From: Streptococcus australis
GTDB taxonomy: Bacteria > Bacillota > Bacilli > Lactobacillales > Streptococcaceae
Direction of reading: 5' to 3'
DNA length: 64,000 nt
Assembly (NCBI RefSeq): GCF_015553625.1
Contig: NZ_JADNGY010000004.1
Span: 164,997 to 228,996 of the forward strand
The translations under genes and the position numbers were made by a program. Positions 46,637 to 57,199 of the stretch are shown piece after piece; positions within the stretch are counted from its first letter, which is position 1, and the number at the start of each line of letters is the position of its first letter. The notes beneath the pieces are model-generated. The model was not told where the DNA came from and did not search any database. It worked only from the letters and a program-made list of their open reading frames with translations.

Positions 46637-46937
46637 GTTGGGCGATTCGAATCGTATGTGGAACAAGACTAATCTTTTGAATGTCAGAAATTCGAATAAT
46701 GGTTGACATACTCTTTTTAAAATTCTTGACAATGAGTTGTTTTCGTTCCTGATCATATTTCACGATATCGCCTGTAAAACTCTTATTTTGGAAGATGACA
46801 TGGACTCCTTGTTTTTTTCGAAGGGCCAGTTCAATAATCTGAATCGTTTTACCATCCTCTAAAGGAGCTGGTTGAGAGGTTTTATCGTTGAAAAATTCAT
46901 TTGCTCGGTCCTTGAGAAGCTCAAGAAATCTTTTCAT
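46623..46937 (-). CDS. Hypothetical 104-residue protein
   Basis: Not recognised with confidence. From the ATG at 46937 it reads MKRFLELLKDRANEFF, then a beta-rich C-terminal half with IFQNKSFTGDIVKYD and SDIQKISLV, reminiscent of small SH3-like or YolD-like folds but too weak to call. GGAGAATT lies nine bases before that start. The stop overlaps the shared terminator. It is divergent from the YdbC gene, with about 100 bp between. Confidence 0.6.
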   Translation of the reverse strand: MKRFLELLKDRANEFFNDKTSQPAPLEDGKTIQIIELALRKKQGVHVIFQNKSFTGDIVKYDQERKQLIVKNFKKSMSTIIRISDIQKISLVPHTIRIAQQKTP

Positions 46938-47041
46938 AGCATAATTCTCCATAAGTTGATACAATATATTATAGAAAATTTCATTCATTTTGTAAAATTT
47001 TTTACGAATTATTAAGGTGAAAGACATTGAAAGGAGTATTC

Positions 47042-47254
47042 ATGGCAGATTTTAGTTTTGAAATTGAAGAACAACTCTTGGTCTTATCTGAAAATGAAAA
47101 AGGATGGACCAAGGAGTTAAACCGGGTTAGCTTTAATGGAGCACCTGCCAAGTATGATATCCGAACTTGGAGCCCAGACCATACGAAGATGGGCAAGGGG
47201 ATCACGCTCACCAATGAAGAATTCCAAGTTCTGCTAGATGCATTTAAACAATAA
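47042..47254 (+). CDS. YdbC/PC4-family ssDNA-binding protein
   Basis: 70 residues, MADFSFEIEEQLLVLSENEK, then WTKELNRVSFNGAPAKYDIRTW and GKGITLTNEEFQVLLDAF. This matches the bacterial PC4-like YdbC family, which binds single-stranded DNA/RNA as a dimer. AAAGGAG lies 7-13 bases before the ATG at 47042; an earlier in-frame TTG start lacks this. Ended by repeat copy D. Confidence 0.82.
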   Translation: MADFSFEIEEQLLVLSENEKGWTKELNRVSFNGAPAKYDIRTWSPDHTKMGKGITLTNEEFQVLLDAFKQ

Positions 47255-47267
47255 TAGACTGAGTAAG

Positions 47268-47451
47268 AAAGAGAGTGGGACAGAAATCGGTAATTCGTTA
47301 GAATTCGATTTCGTCTTCCCACCTCCGCATAGTTGAGTAGGGCTGTAAAAGCTGATGAAATCAGCGTGGTAGAGCCCACTCAACCACTGCGTCTTGCTCG
47401 ATAATCCAAAGACAATTGAGAGGCTAGGACTTTTGTCCGGGCCTCTTTTTT
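47268..47451 (+). repeat. Dispersed three-hairpin repeat, copy D
   Basis: Forward copy after the ydbC-type gene. Hairpin III reads GAGGCTAGGAC-TTTT-GTCCGGGCCTC, with two stem changes relative to other copies, and a T run. Hairpin I right arm has CTTCCCAC in place of CGTCCCAC. Confidence 0.85.
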
Positions 47452-47516
47452 GATGTTTTCAATAATTATAGCTTGAAACTATATCCTATTCAAGAAAACA
47501 AGATTAACGCAAATCA

Positions 47517-47545
47517 TTGTGGATGATGGGATGGACTGTTATAAT
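47517..47545 (+). promoter_or_regulatory. Promoter of the cyclase-family gene
   Basis: -35 TTGTGG (47517-47522), 17-nt spacer, extended -10 TGTTATAAT with TATAAT at 47540-47545. Confidence 0.6.
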
Positions 47546-47592
47546 AACCTTATTCGTTTATCTCATGTAGCACTTATAGGAAAGGAATCCAT

Positions 47593-48324
47593 ATGTCAGA
47601 TTTACTAAGTATTTATAAAGAATTGCAAGCAAAAAAATGGGTGGACTTGAGTCACCAAATCAATGCAGAAAGTCCACACTTCCCTGCCCTTCCTGCCTTG
47701 AAACAAGAAGACCTCTTCACATTAAAAGACGGTTTCCATGTTCAAAAATTTACAGTGGTTGGTCAATACGGAACGCATATTGATGCACCAATTCACTTTG
47801 TAGAAGGGGGCCGTTGGTTGGATGAGATTGACCTTAAAGATCTCCTCTTGCCACTCTATGTTATCGACAAGTCTAAAGAAGTTGCTGCGAATCCAAACTT
47901 TATCTTGAGCAAACAAGATATCTTAGATTTTGAAGCTGAACATGGACAAATTGTAGAAGGAGCTTTTGTTGCCTTCCGTAGTGATTGGTCAAAACGTTGG
48001 CCAGATCAAGATGCTATGCGTAACCTCGATGAAAATGGGGTTCAACAAAGTCCAGGATGGAGCCGAGAAGCTTTGGAATTCTTGATTCATGAACGCCATG
48101 TCAAGGCTGTGGGTCATGAAACTTTCGATACTGATGCAGGTATTCCAGCAGCAGAGCATGGCTTGGTCAATGAATACTACCTTTTGGAACAAAATATCTA
48201 CCAAGTTGAAGTCTTGAACCACTTGGATCAAGTACCAGCAGTAGGTGCCTTGATTTCAATTGCCTTCCCTCACTGGGATAAGGCAACTGGTTCACCTGTT
48301 CGTGCCATTGCTATCTTGCCATAA
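47593..48324 (+). CDS. Cyclase-family metal-dependent hydrolase (KynB-like)
   Basis: 243 residues. The metal motif GTHIDAPIHF supplies H62, D64 and H68; DLSHQINAESPHFP opens the domain, and later GHETFDTDAG contains further ligands. Family members include arylformamidase (kynurenine formamidase), isatin hydrolase and antibiotic cyclases. No tryptophan-catabolism genes are nearby, so the substrate is open. It is a single-gene unit lying between repeat copies D and E. AAAGGAA precedes the ATG. Confidence 0.83.
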   Translation: MSDLLSIYKELQAKKWVDLSHQINAESPHFPALPALKQEDLFTLKDGFHVQKFTVVGQYGTHIDAPIHFVEGGRWLDEIDLKDLLLPLYVIDKSKEVAANPNFILSKQDILDFEAEHGQIVEGAFVAFRSDWSKRWPDQDAMRNLDENGVQQSPGWSREALEFLIHERHVKAVGHETFDTDAGIPAAEHGLVNEYYLLEQNIYQVEVLNHLDQVPAVGALISIAFPHWDKATGSPVRAIAILP

Positions 48325-48329
48325 ACAAC

Positions 48330-48513
48330 AGAGAGAGTGGAACAGAAATCGGTAATTCGTTAGAATTCGATTTCGTCGTCCCACCTCCGCACAGTTGAGT
48401 AGGGCTGTAAAAGCTGATGATATCAGCGTAGTAGAGCCCACTCAACCACTGCGTCTTACTCGACAATCCAAAGACAATTGAGAGGCCGGACTTTTGTCCC
48501 AGTCTCTTTTTTT
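48330..48513 (+). repeat. Dispersed three-hairpin repeat, copy E
   Basis: Forward copy after the cyclase-family gene, only about 880 bp from copy D. The most decayed one: GTGGAAC in hairpin I and GAGGCCGGAC / GTCCCAGTCTC in hairpin III (one base lost, one pair broken). Seven or more T follow. Confidence 0.85.
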
Positions 48514-48563
48514 AATATCTTAAGAACATGACTAGTGAATCTAGATTTCATTTCTTTCGAAGG

Positions 48564-48593
48564 TTCTTATCTTACAAAAATGTAAGGTAAGAA
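48564..48593. other. Strong 13-bp hairpin in a gene-free spacer
   Basis: TTCTTATCTTACA-AAAA-TGTAAGGTAAGAA pairs over 13 bp with one G-T wobble. No T run follows on either strand, so it is not an ordinary terminator. The surrounding 48514-48655 has no gene. Confidence 0.5.
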
Positions 48594-48655
48594 AGGTAAA
48601 ATGAAAGATTAGACTATGGAAGCTTCAGCGATGATACATTAAAATTTAAACAGAA

Positions 48656-48682
48656 GAAAAAGGCTTGTCGAACAAACCTTTT
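48656..48682 (-). terminator. Terminator of gor
   Basis: On the minus strand AAGGTTTGT-TCG-ACAAGCCTT followed by T residues; one mismatch in the stem. Confidence 0.65.
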
Positions 48683-48688
48683 CTGATA

Positions 48689-50038
48689 TTAGCGCATGGT
48701 AACGAATTCTTCGGATCCAGTTGGATGAATAGCGACGGTTGCATCGAAATCAGCTTTTGTGGCTCCCATCTTGATAGCAACGGCAAATCCTTGGATCATT
48801 TCATCCACCCCGTATCCAAGACCATGGAGACCGACAACGGTTTCTTCCGGTCCTGCAGTGATGAGTTTAAATTTAGCCAACTGACGATGTTGGGTCACAG
48901 CTGAATACATCGAGGCGAAACTTGAAGTATAAACCTTGATAGCTTCTTTTCCATATTGTTTTTCGGCTTCTTCTTGAGTGAAACCGACTGTACCAATAGC
49001 GGGATGGGAAAAGACAACGGTCGGAATGGTTGCGTAGTCCATTTTAGCATCGGTTTTTCCATTAAAGAGCCGTTCGGATAGGGTACGCCCCGCCTTGATA
49101 GCGACAGGAGTTAATTCTTTTTCTCCTGTGACATCCCCAAGAGCATAGATACCAGGAACAACCGTATTCTGGTATTCATCTACTGCAATGAATCCTTTCT
49201 CATTTAAAGTGACACCTGCAGCTTCTAGATGGAGGTCTTGGACGTTTGGTTTTCGTCCAGTTGCCCAGATGACATGATCAGCGACAAAAGATGTTTGGTC
49301 TTCGAAATACACTCGGATTTGACCATTTTCTTCCTTAGTCAGTCGGACAGGAACCTTGTGAGGATGGAGAGGCAATCCTTGTTTATCCATCTCCTCCATT
49401 AAGCCATCGACAATGTAAGAATCAAACTTTCTTAAGGGACGATCTCCTCGAACGAAGAGGTCTGTCTTAACACCAAGGGCATGGAGGACACCGGCTAGTT
49501 CTACCGCAATGTAGCCAGCGCCAATAATGGTAACTGATTTTGGTAGTTCTTCCCAAGCAAAGACATCGTCAGAGGTTTCTCCTAGGTCTGCTCCAGGTAG
49601 ATCTGGGATGTAAGCATGAGCCCCTGTAGCGATCACAATGTGTTTAGCCTTGATGGTTTCTCCGTTGACTTCAACTGTATGGGCGTCGACAAAGCGAGCG
49701 CGACCTTGGATATATTCCACACCGTTTCGTTTAAAACTGCCATCATAAGAAGAACGAGCCCGATCAATATAGGCTTCGCGATTTTTTCTTAAGGTCGCAA
49801 AATCAAAATTGCTCTGTTCAGAAATAAACCCATAATCTGGACCGTAATCACGAATGGCTTCAGCAATTTGGGCGCCATACCACATAATTTTTTTAGGGAC
49901 ACATCCTTTGTTGACACAGGTCCCACCTAGCTGCTTTTCTTCAATAACAGCGGCGCGGGCTCCATGTTCTCCAGCTCGGTTCATGGTAGCAATCCCTCCG
50001 CTACCTCCACCAATGGAGATAATATCAAATTCTTTCAT
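48689..50038 (-). CDS. gor: Glutathione-disulfide reductase
   Basis: 449 residues, FAD-dependent. GGGSGG (10-15), redox-active C41/C46 in [18 protein letters not shown]-binding [16 protein letters not shown], and the catalytic HPTGSEE (H438, E443) at the C-terminus. It reduces GSSG using NADPH, defending against peroxide. The protein ends MR right after the catalytic motif, as in other streptococci. Divergent from the MacAB-like operon. Confidence 0.94.
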   Translation of the reverse strand: MKEFDIISIGGGSGGIATMNRAGEHGARAAVIEEKQLGGTCVNKGCVPKKIMWYGAQIAEAIRDYGPDYGFISEQSNFDFATLRKNREAYIDRARSSYDGSFKRNGVEYIQGRARFVDAHTVEVNGETIKAKHIVIATGAHAYIPDLPGADLGETSDDVFAWEELPKSVTIIGAGYIAVELAGVLHALGVKTDLFVRGDRPLRKFDSYIVDGLMEEMDKQGLPLHPHKVPVRLTKEENGQIRVYFEDQTSFVADHVIWATGRKPNVQDLHLEAAGVTLNEKGFIAVDEYQNTVVPGIYALGDVTGEKELTPVAIKAGRTLSERLFNGKTDAKMDYATIPTVVFSHPAIGTVGFTQEEAEKQYGKEAIKVYTSSFASMYSAVTQHRQLAKFKLITAGPEETVVGLHGLGYGVDEMIQGFAVAIKMGATKADFDATVAIHPTGSEEFVTMR

Positions 50039-50169
50039 GGTTAGTACTCCTTTGTTGATTTACACTTCCATTGTAACAACAAAGGTTACAAAATTCAAGA
50101 AATTGCCATCGTTGAATAGGAGGAGAAAACAAGATAGCAAAAAAAACGTGCAAAACAGATGATTCTGAA

Positions 50170-50223
50170 TTGAAAAATGAGGAAATATGATATACTAAAC
50201 TTATAATTTGAAACGCTTTCGAA
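50170..50223 (+). promoter_or_regulatory. Promoter region of macAB-like operon with LacI-type palindrome
   Basis: TTGAAA (50170-50175) and TATACT (50191-50196) with a short 15-nt spacer; a second TATAAT at 50202-50207. TTGAAACGCTTTCGAA (50208-50223) is a LacI/CcpA-like palindrome, but one base shorter than a true cre core, so its identity is uncertain. Confidence 0.4.
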
Positions 50224-50238
50224 TATTGGAGGAAAGAA

Positions 50239-51396
50239 ATGAAGAAATTTAAAAAATGGCAAATTATTACAGCGACAGGTGCTGCACTAGCAGTTGTAGG
50301 AATGGGGAGCTGGCTTGCCTTTGGAAAATCAGGCAGTGGCCCTGAAGAAATGGTCGATATGACACCTATGGTACAAACCGTGAAAGAAGGTTCGATTGCT
50401 TCCTCTGTTTTATTGACAGGTAAGGTCACAGCCAATCAAGAACAATATATTTATTTTGACGGAACTAAAGGAGATTTGCAATCCATCCTAGTGAATGTCG
50501 GGGATCAAGTAACCGCCGGCCAAGCTATTGTTCAATATAGTAGTACAGAAGCGCAATCTGCCTATGACGCAGCGGTACGTGCGGTTAATAAGGCAGATCG
50601 TCAATTGAACGATCTCATGACCAATGGAGTGACCATTGATACAACAGGGGATGAGGAAGCAGATAGCAAATCAGCCTCTCAAGCCCAACGCTCTTTGGAC
50701 ACACAAGTGGGTGATTTACGCGATGCCCGTGCGGATGCTGTAGCCAATATGGAAAAAGCTAAAGCTTTGTTGGATGCTACAACCGTAAAAAGTAGTACAG
50801 ATGGAACGGTTGTAGAAGTCAATAAAGATGTCTCCAAATCAACAACCGGAACCAACCAAACCCTTGTTCATATCGTCAGCAACGGTAACCTTCAAGTAAA
50901 AGGTGAGTTGTCTGAGTACAATCTAGCAAACATTTCAGTTGGTCAGGAAGTGACCTTAACCTCTAAGGTCTATCCTGGGAAAAAATGGACTGGAAAGATT
51001 AGCTACGTTGCCAATTATCCGACAGATGCTGGTCAGGCTGGTGCAAATGCCGCAGGTTCTGGACAAGGAACAGGGGGAGCTAAATATCCATTTACGGTAG
51101 ATATTACCAGTGAGATCGGTGATTTGAAACAAGGTTTCTCTGTCAATATTGAAGTAAAAAGTTCAACCATCCATCCTTTGGTTCCTGTGACAAGTGTCTT
51201 ATCAGATGGCGATCAAAGCTATGTTTGGACGATTGAAGCTGGCAAGGCTAAAAAAGTCATGGTTACCTTAGGAAATGCAGATGCAGAAAATCAAGAAGTC
51301 TTATCTGGTTTGAACAAGGATGCTCAAGTCATCACCAACCCTTCTGGCGATTTGGAAGATGGGAAAGAGGTCGGAAAATATGACAAAATTGATTGA
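50239..51396 (+). CDS. MacA-like membrane fusion/adaptor protein
   Basis: 385 residues. N-terminal membrane anchor (about 8-28), barrel-sandwich (lipoyl-like) halves around 60-90 and 190-215 separated by a short helical hairpin (about 105-175), then beta-barrel domains to the end. In S. pneumoniae the equivalent three-gene system (Spr0693-0695) is a MacAB-like exporter involved in peptide resistance. A Gly/Ala-rich loop QAGANAAGSGQGTGGA lies in the membrane-proximal part. GGAGGAAAG precedes the ATG. First gene of a three-gene operon. Confidence 0.87.
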   Translation: MKKFKKWQIITATGAALAVVGMGSWLAFGKSGSGPEEMVDMTPMVQTVKEGSIASSVLLTGKVTANQEQYIYFDGTKGDLQSILVNVGDQVTAGQAIVQYSSTEAQSAYDAAVRAVNKADRQLNDLMTNGVTIDTTGDEEADSKSASQAQRSLDTQVGDLRDARADAVANMEKAKALLDATTVKSSTDGTVVEVNKDVSKSTTGTNQTLVHIVSNGNLQVKGELSEYNLANISVGQEVTLTSKVYPGKKWTGKISYVANYPTDAGQAGANAAGSGQGTGGAKYPFTVDITSEIGDLKQGFSVNIEVKSSTIHPLVPVTSVLSDGDQSYVWTIEAGKAKKVMVTLGNADAENQEVLSGLNKDAQVITNPSGDLEDGKEVGKYDKID

Positions 51397-52075
51397 GCTG
51401 AAAAACATCAATAAAAGTTATCAAAATGGTGATCAAACCTTACAGGTATTAAAGGATATCCATTTAGATGTGGAAGAAGGGGAATTTCTAGCTATTATGG
51501 GACCTTCCGGGTCTGGGAAATCTACCCTAATGAACATTATTGGCCTTCTAGATCGTCCGACCAGTGGTGAGTACAGGCTAGAGGGGGAAGAAGTAGGAAA
51601 TCTTAGTGAGAAGAAATTAGCCCAGGTTCGCAATGAGCAAATAGGCTTTGTCTTCCAACAATTCTTTCTCCTATCAAAACTCAATGCCTTTCAAAACGTC
51701 GAGCTTCCCTTGATTTATGCAGGAGTGAATCCTTCTAAACGAAAGGAATTAGCTGAACAATTTTTAAAGAAAGTTGAACTAGATACGCGGATGCACCATC
51801 TTCCTTCGGAATTGTCTGGAGGGCAAAAACAACGGGTGGCCATTGCGCGTGCTTTGGTCAATCATCCTTCTATTATCTTAGCGGATGAACCAACTGGAGC
51901 TCTCGACTCCAAAACTGGCGATCAAATTATGGAGCTCTTGACAGCACTCAATCAAGAAGGGAAAACCATCATCATGGTAACCCACGAAACGGAGATTGCC
52001 GCTTATGCCAAACGGCAGATTGTCATTCGAGATGGGGTTATATCCTCGGATAGCCGCAATGAAAGGAGGGCCTGA
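51380..52075 (+). CDS. MacB-type ABC ATPase
   Basis: 231 residues. Walker A GPSGSGKST, Q-loop FVFQQFFLLS, signature [15 protein letters not shown], Walker [14 protein letters not shown] and switch His VTHE. The start at 51380 overlaps the adaptor gene by 17 nt; its stop overlaps the permease ATG by one base (TGATG). It drives the adaptor-permease exporter. Confidence 0.92.
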   Translation: MTKLIELKNINKSYQNGDQTLQVLKDIHLDVEEGEFLAIMGPSGSGKSTLMNIIGLLDRPTSGEYRLEGEEVGNLSEKKLAQVRNEQIGFVFQQFFLLSKLNAFQNVELPLIYAGVNPSKRKELAEQFLKKVELDTRMHHLPSELSGGQKQRVAIARALVNHPSIILADEPTGALDSKTGDQIMELLTALNQEGKTIIMVTHETEIAAYAKRQIVIRDGVISSDSRNERRA

Positions 52076-53427
52076 TGCAGAACTGGAAATTCGCCATTAG
52101 TTCCATTTTGGGACATAAAATGAGATCGTTCTTAACCATGGTAGGGATTATCATCGGGGTTGCCTCGGTCGTTGTCATCATGGCTCTCGGAGATGGGATG
52201 AAAGCTGGAGTAACTAAGACCTTTACCAAGGATCAGCAATATGTTCAGATTTCGTACTCCGCCCGAAAGAGTGGCTACATGACTGGTTTTAATCTTGGCC
52301 CAGAACCTGTCTCAGAAGAAGGTGGTGCTGAAGGTGGTGGGGAAGGCGGTGTTGCAAGTGAAGAAGACCAAGGAATGTCACCGCCAGCTGGCTATGGAGA
52401 GGAAAGTAGCGAAGATGTTGACAACCCAATCCTTGAAACACCACCCGTCGTTCAAGAAGAATGGGTCAAGGAACTGACCAAGATTCCTGGCATTGATGGC
52501 TACTATGTTGGTAATACAGCCAATGCCACTATCTCCTTTCAGAAGAAAAAATCTGAAGGGGTGAATATCATGGGGGTCAATGATACCTATTTCTCTGTCA
52601 GAAAATTTGAATTGGTTTCAGGAAGAAAACTAAATGCTTCAGACTATCAGAGTTTTTCACGGGTCATCATGTTGGATGAAGGCTTAGCTTCGACCTTATT
52701 TGGGACGGAAAGTGCCCTTAACCAAGTGGTTGCTGTCGGAGACAATAACTATCGGGTGGTAGGAATCTTCAAGGATCCAAATGCTGGATCTGCTTTGTAT
52801 GGAGTTTCTTCTGGAGGGAGTGCCTTGATGGCTAATACCCAAGTCGCTTCAGAATTTGGAACAGAAGAAATTTCTACTATTGTGGTGCATATCCCGGATG
52901 TCAAACAGATTAAACCAACTGGAATCGAAGCAGCGAAAAAATTAACCGAGTTATCGGGAGTTCGCCAAGGAGAGTTCCAAATCTTTAACATGGATAGTAT
53001 CTTGGAGCAGACCAATCAAATGCTTGGAATTATGACAACAGTCATCGGTGCGATTGCAGGAATCTCCCTTCTCGTTGGTGGGATTGGGGTCATGAATATC
53101 ATGTTGGTTTCTGTGACTGAGCGGACACGTGAAATCGGTTTGAGAAAAGCCCTCGGAGCTACTCGTGGAAAAATCTTGATTCAATTCCTCATTGAATCCA
53201 TGGTCTTGACCATGATGGGAGGAATTCTCGGTTTGGGATTGGCCTATGGTGTCAATGCCCTCATCGCCACAGCAGCTGCAGGTGCTCTAGAAGGACCTCC
53301 AGTCGTCTCCATGTCGGTGGCTATTGGAAGTATCATCTTTTCAGCTTGTGTCGGAATTGTCTTTGGTATCTTACCAGCAAGCAAGGCATCAAAACTCGAT
53401 CCGATTGAAGCTCTTCGCTATGAATAA
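52075..53427 (+). CDS. MacB-type ABC permease
   Basis: 450 residues. One N-terminal membrane helix, an external MacB_PCD domain (about 45-290) and a C-terminal FtsX block with three helices, containing GGIGVMNIMLVSVTERTREIG and the ASKLDPIEALRYE ending. A low-complexity insert rich in Gly/Glu/Ser (about 75-123: EEGGAEGGGEGG and onward) sits in the external domain. Part of the MacAB-like operon. Confidence 0.9.
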   Translation: MQNWKFAISSILGHKMRSFLTMVGIIIGVASVVVIMALGDGMKAGVTKTFTKDQQYVQISYSARKSGYMTGFNLGPEPVSEEGGAEGGGEGGVASEEDQGMSPPAGYGEESSEDVDNPILETPPVVQEEWVKELTKIPGIDGYYVGNTANATISFQKKKSEGVNIMGVNDTYFSVRKFELVSGRKLNASDYQSFSRVIMLDEGLASTLFGTESALNQVVAVGDNNYRVVGIFKDPNAGSALYGVSSGGSALMANTQVASEFGTEEISTIVVHIPDVKQIKPTGIEAAKKLTELSGVRQGEFQIFNMDSILEQTNQMLGIMTTVIGAIAGISLLVGGIGVMNIMLVSVTERTREIGLRKALGATRGKILIQFLIESMVLTMMGGILGLGLAYGVNALIATAAAGALEGPPVVSMSVAIGSIIFSACVGIVFGILPASKASKLDPIEALRYE

Positions 53428-53483
53428 GGATGAATGACCTACATAGTTGATTCGGATGAAGTAAAATTTGATCATGAATGAAT

Positions 53484-53533
53484 GGAATGTGATGGAAAAG
53501 GGAGAAGGAACCCTTTCCTTCCATTCCTTTTTT
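53484..53533 (+). terminator. Terminator of the MacAB-like operon
   Basis: GGAATG and GGAAAAGGG pair with CCCTTTCC and CATTCC across a short loop, followed by TTTTTT. Confidence 0.8.
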
Positions 53534-53595
53534 CATTTTTCCTGCTCAAGAATAGTGTATTTCCCCGTCAAATATGATAAAATAGGGGAGAATAA

Positions 53596-55101
<1,506 letters not shown>

Positions 55102-55109
55102 GATAAAAG

Positions 55110-55139
55110 AAAACACTGATCGCAAGATCAGTGTTTTTT
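55110..55139. terminator. Bidirectional terminator between lysS and the phosphatase
   Basis: AAAACACTGATC-GCAA-GATCAGTGTTTTTT, usable from both sides. Confidence 0.88.
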
Positions 55140-55761
55140 AGTCTTCCAAATAAGAGGTGTCATTCCAAGTTTCTAAGTGATAGTGCTCAAAATCATCTGT
55201 TGTCAAAATGGTCACACTGGCATTATTGAGGTCACCGTTTTTACGGAGTTCCTCTGGTTTATAGCCAAGTAGGGTCCGAATGGAAGCTGTTAAATTAGCC
55301 CCATGTCCAACGATAAGAACGGTATCGAACTCTTTTCCTTTCAGGCTTTTCACAAAATCACAGGTACGCTTGGTTGTTTCAGAAACGGATTCTGCCTCAA
55401 ATAGGTCGTGATGGAATTGTGATAGATCGTGTCGGAAAGCCTTCATTTCCTCAGGATAGAGAGCTTTCAACTCCACAATTTTACCACCTTCTAGCCTACC
55501 AAGCTGCCATTCCCGTAGAGCAGGAGTCTCTTGGAGGGAGGTAGGATGCTGATTTTGCTTGAGGAGGATTTGAGCAGTATGGACGGCTCTAGGCAAATCG
55601 CTTGAATAAGCTGCATCAAAGTGTGTTTGAGATAGATGCCGACCCAAGGCTTCTAACTGCTGGATGGAAGATTCTAAAAGCGGGGAGTCGCCGTTTGCCC
55701 CTTGGATACGGCCCTCCTCGTTCCACTCAGTGCGTCCATGACGGACAAAATATAGTTTCAT
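55138..55761 (-). CDS. Histidine-phosphatase (phosphoglycerate mutase-like) family protein
   Basis: 207 residues. Starts MKLYFVRHGRTEWN with phospho-acceptor H8 in the RHG motif; second His in LIVGHGANL (about 151). Such small enzymes are broad phosphatases rather than glycolytic mutases. It is 14 bp downstream of the EbsC gene in the same operon. The substrate is unknown. Confidence 0.87.
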   Translation of the reverse strand: MKLYFVRHGRTEWNEEGRIQGANGDSPLLESSIQQLEALGRHLSQTHFDAAYSSDLPRAVHTAQILLKQNQHPTSLQETPALREWQLGRLEGGKIVELKALYPEEMKAFRHDLSQFHHDLFEAESVSETTKRTCDFVKSLKGKEFDTVLIVGHGANLTASIRTLLGYKPEELRKNGDLNNASVTILTTDDFEHYHLETWNDTSYLED

Positions 55762-55775
55762 AGTAGTTTTATCCT

Positions 55776-56249
55776 TTACTCAACCAAATCCTCGAAGCTA
55801 GCCTTGACCAAATCAGCTAAATCTTGCGCCTTGATTTGAATACTGTGACCAACTTCACCTGCAGAGACAATCATCTGATCAAGTTCCAAGGCAGATTGGT
55901 CAATGAAAATAGGGTAGTTGTGTTTTTGTCGAATGCCGACAGGATTATTGGCCCCGTGGACATAGCCTGTTGTTTTTTCTAAGTCTTTCTGTGGAATCAT
56001 GCTGACTTTTTTATTGCCAGATAGTTTGGCCAATTTTTTCTCTGACAAGTGGGCAGAGATGGGAACAATTCCGATAACAGGACCAGTTTTATCGCCAGTT
56101 AGAGCCAATGTCTTATAAATTTGCTCAGTCCTAATCCCTTCTGGAATTATTCCTTCAAGGGCATTGATTTGTAATCCCATATGGGGGATTTTTGCTTTTT
56201 GCAAAATTTGTTCCACCAATGTTTTTTTTACTTTTTGTTTTTTCGCCAT
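55776..56249 (-). CDS. Cys-tRNA(Pro)/Cys-tRNA(Cys) deacylase (YbaK/EbsC family)
   Basis: 157 residues, YbaK/ProX fold with PVIGIVPISAHLSEKKLAKL, NNPVGIRQKH and the C-terminal VSAGEVGHSIQI. Hydrolyses cysteine wrongly attached to tRNA-Pro. The start MAKKQKVKK is preceded by only a weak AGAAAGAC-type site. First gene of a two-gene operon. Confidence 0.87.
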   Translation of the reverse strand: MAKKQKVKKTLVEQILQKAKIPHMGLQINALEGIIPEGIRTEQIYKTLALTGDKTGPVIGIVPISAHLSEKKLAKLSGNKKVSMIPQKDLEKTTGYVHGANNPVGIRQKHNYPIFIDQSALELDQMIVSAGEVGHSIQIKAQDLADLVKASFEDLVE

Positions 56250-56314
56250 CTTACTGTTGTCTTTCTCTAAATTTTCTAATATTATATCATACTCTTTGAG
56301 TTGCAGTTTAAGAG

Positions 56315-56337
56315 AAAAAGAGGCGTCTGCCTCTTTT
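56315..56337 (-). terminator. Terminator of the GH25 gene
   Basis: AAAAAGAGGC-GTCT-GCCTCTTTT; on the minus strand it ends in a T run. It overlaps the GH25 stop codon by about two bases. Confidence 0.7.
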
Positions 56338-57199
56338 AATTCTTTTCTACTGTAAATAGTTTTCGGTAGATTTTTTCTTGATCTTGTGTAGGTGCAATCT
56401 GGTTTAAGTCCAAGTAGTGGGTGAAGCCATTCAATTGCCCCTGAGAGGTGTACTGGTGAAGATCATACTCATCATCAGTAGATGGAGCCGCATTGTAGTA
56501 GCCATCATCATAACCATAAGTTGGAATCCAGAGGGCGGTAAATTTATCAGTGGAGATACTATGTTCCTCCATGAAGTAGGTCCCAATATAGATTCCGATA
56601 TTTTTGGCTCCCAATGATGCTAGCTTGGCACGGAAGGCTTCCACTCCAGCGTTCATATCACCCATGGTTTTTTCTTCTACATCCAGCCAATAATAGGTTG
56701 GTTTGTATTTTTTGGATGCCTGATAGAACTCTTCTGCTTCCTTTTCCATTTCTTTCTTGTCCTTGGCAGCTACGTAAGCATATACCGCAACTGGAATATC
56801 TCGTTTTTGAAACTCTTTAATATGAGTTTCGTATGATTTGTCTATTCCATTTAAATAAGTCGCAGCATTTTCTTTTTTAGCTTGAGCGCCACTATGAACG
56901 CGAACAATGACTCCAGAAACATTCTGTGCTAAGAGATCATAATCAATCTCGCTTGGTAATTGCCAACCAGAGATGTCAATAATTGGTCGATTCAAAAATT
57001 CTTGATCTAGTTCTTTTACTGAATCAGAAGAAGAGGAAGATGGGACTTTTGATTGATTGGTTTTCTTTACCTCTTGTGTGGTCTTGCTTCTAGCAAGTTG
57101 ATTCCTTTGAATATCTGCTACTGTCTTAGAAATGAGCAGAAAGGAAAAGATGCTTAGGAAAAAGACGAAGAGGACAATTGGTTTAATCCTTTTTCTCAT
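56336..57199 (-). CDS. GH25-family lysozyme, membrane-anchored
   Basis: 287 residues. An N-terminal membrane segment (about 7-24, signal anchor), a Lys/Ser linker (30-62) and a GH25 catalytic barrel (about 70-285) with D75 in IDISGWQ and D173, E175 in WLDVEEK. It is expected to cut the glycan strands of peptidoglycan. There is no choline-binding or LysM domain, unlike phage-type Lyz proteins, so it probably works close to the membrane. It stands alone. Confidence 0.87.
   Translation of the reverse strand: MRKRIKPIVLFVFFLSIFSFLLISKTVADIQRNQLARSKTTQEVKKTNQSKVPSSSSSDSVKELDQEFLNRPIIDISGWQLPSEIDYDLLAQNVSGVIVRVHSGAQAKKENAATYLNGIDKSYETHIKEFQKRDIPVAVYAYVAAKDKKEMEKEAEEFYQASKKYKPTYYWLDVEEKTMGDMNAGVEAFRAKLASLGAKNIGIYIGTYFMEEHSISTDKFTALWIPTYGYDDGYYNAAPSTDDEYDLHQYTSQGQLNGFTHYLDLNQIAPTQDQEKIYRKLFTVEKN

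Noticed and set aside
47268..48513. Copies D and E as ends of a composite transposon carrying the cyclase-family gene
   Set aside because: No transposase is present, the copies are in direct orientation, and other copies flank unrelated genes singly; independent insertions explain the pattern.
50208..50223. True cre site before the MacAB-like operon
   Set aside because: TTGAAACGCTTTCGAA is one base short of the cre core spacing; kept only as a LacI-type palindrome of unknown binder.
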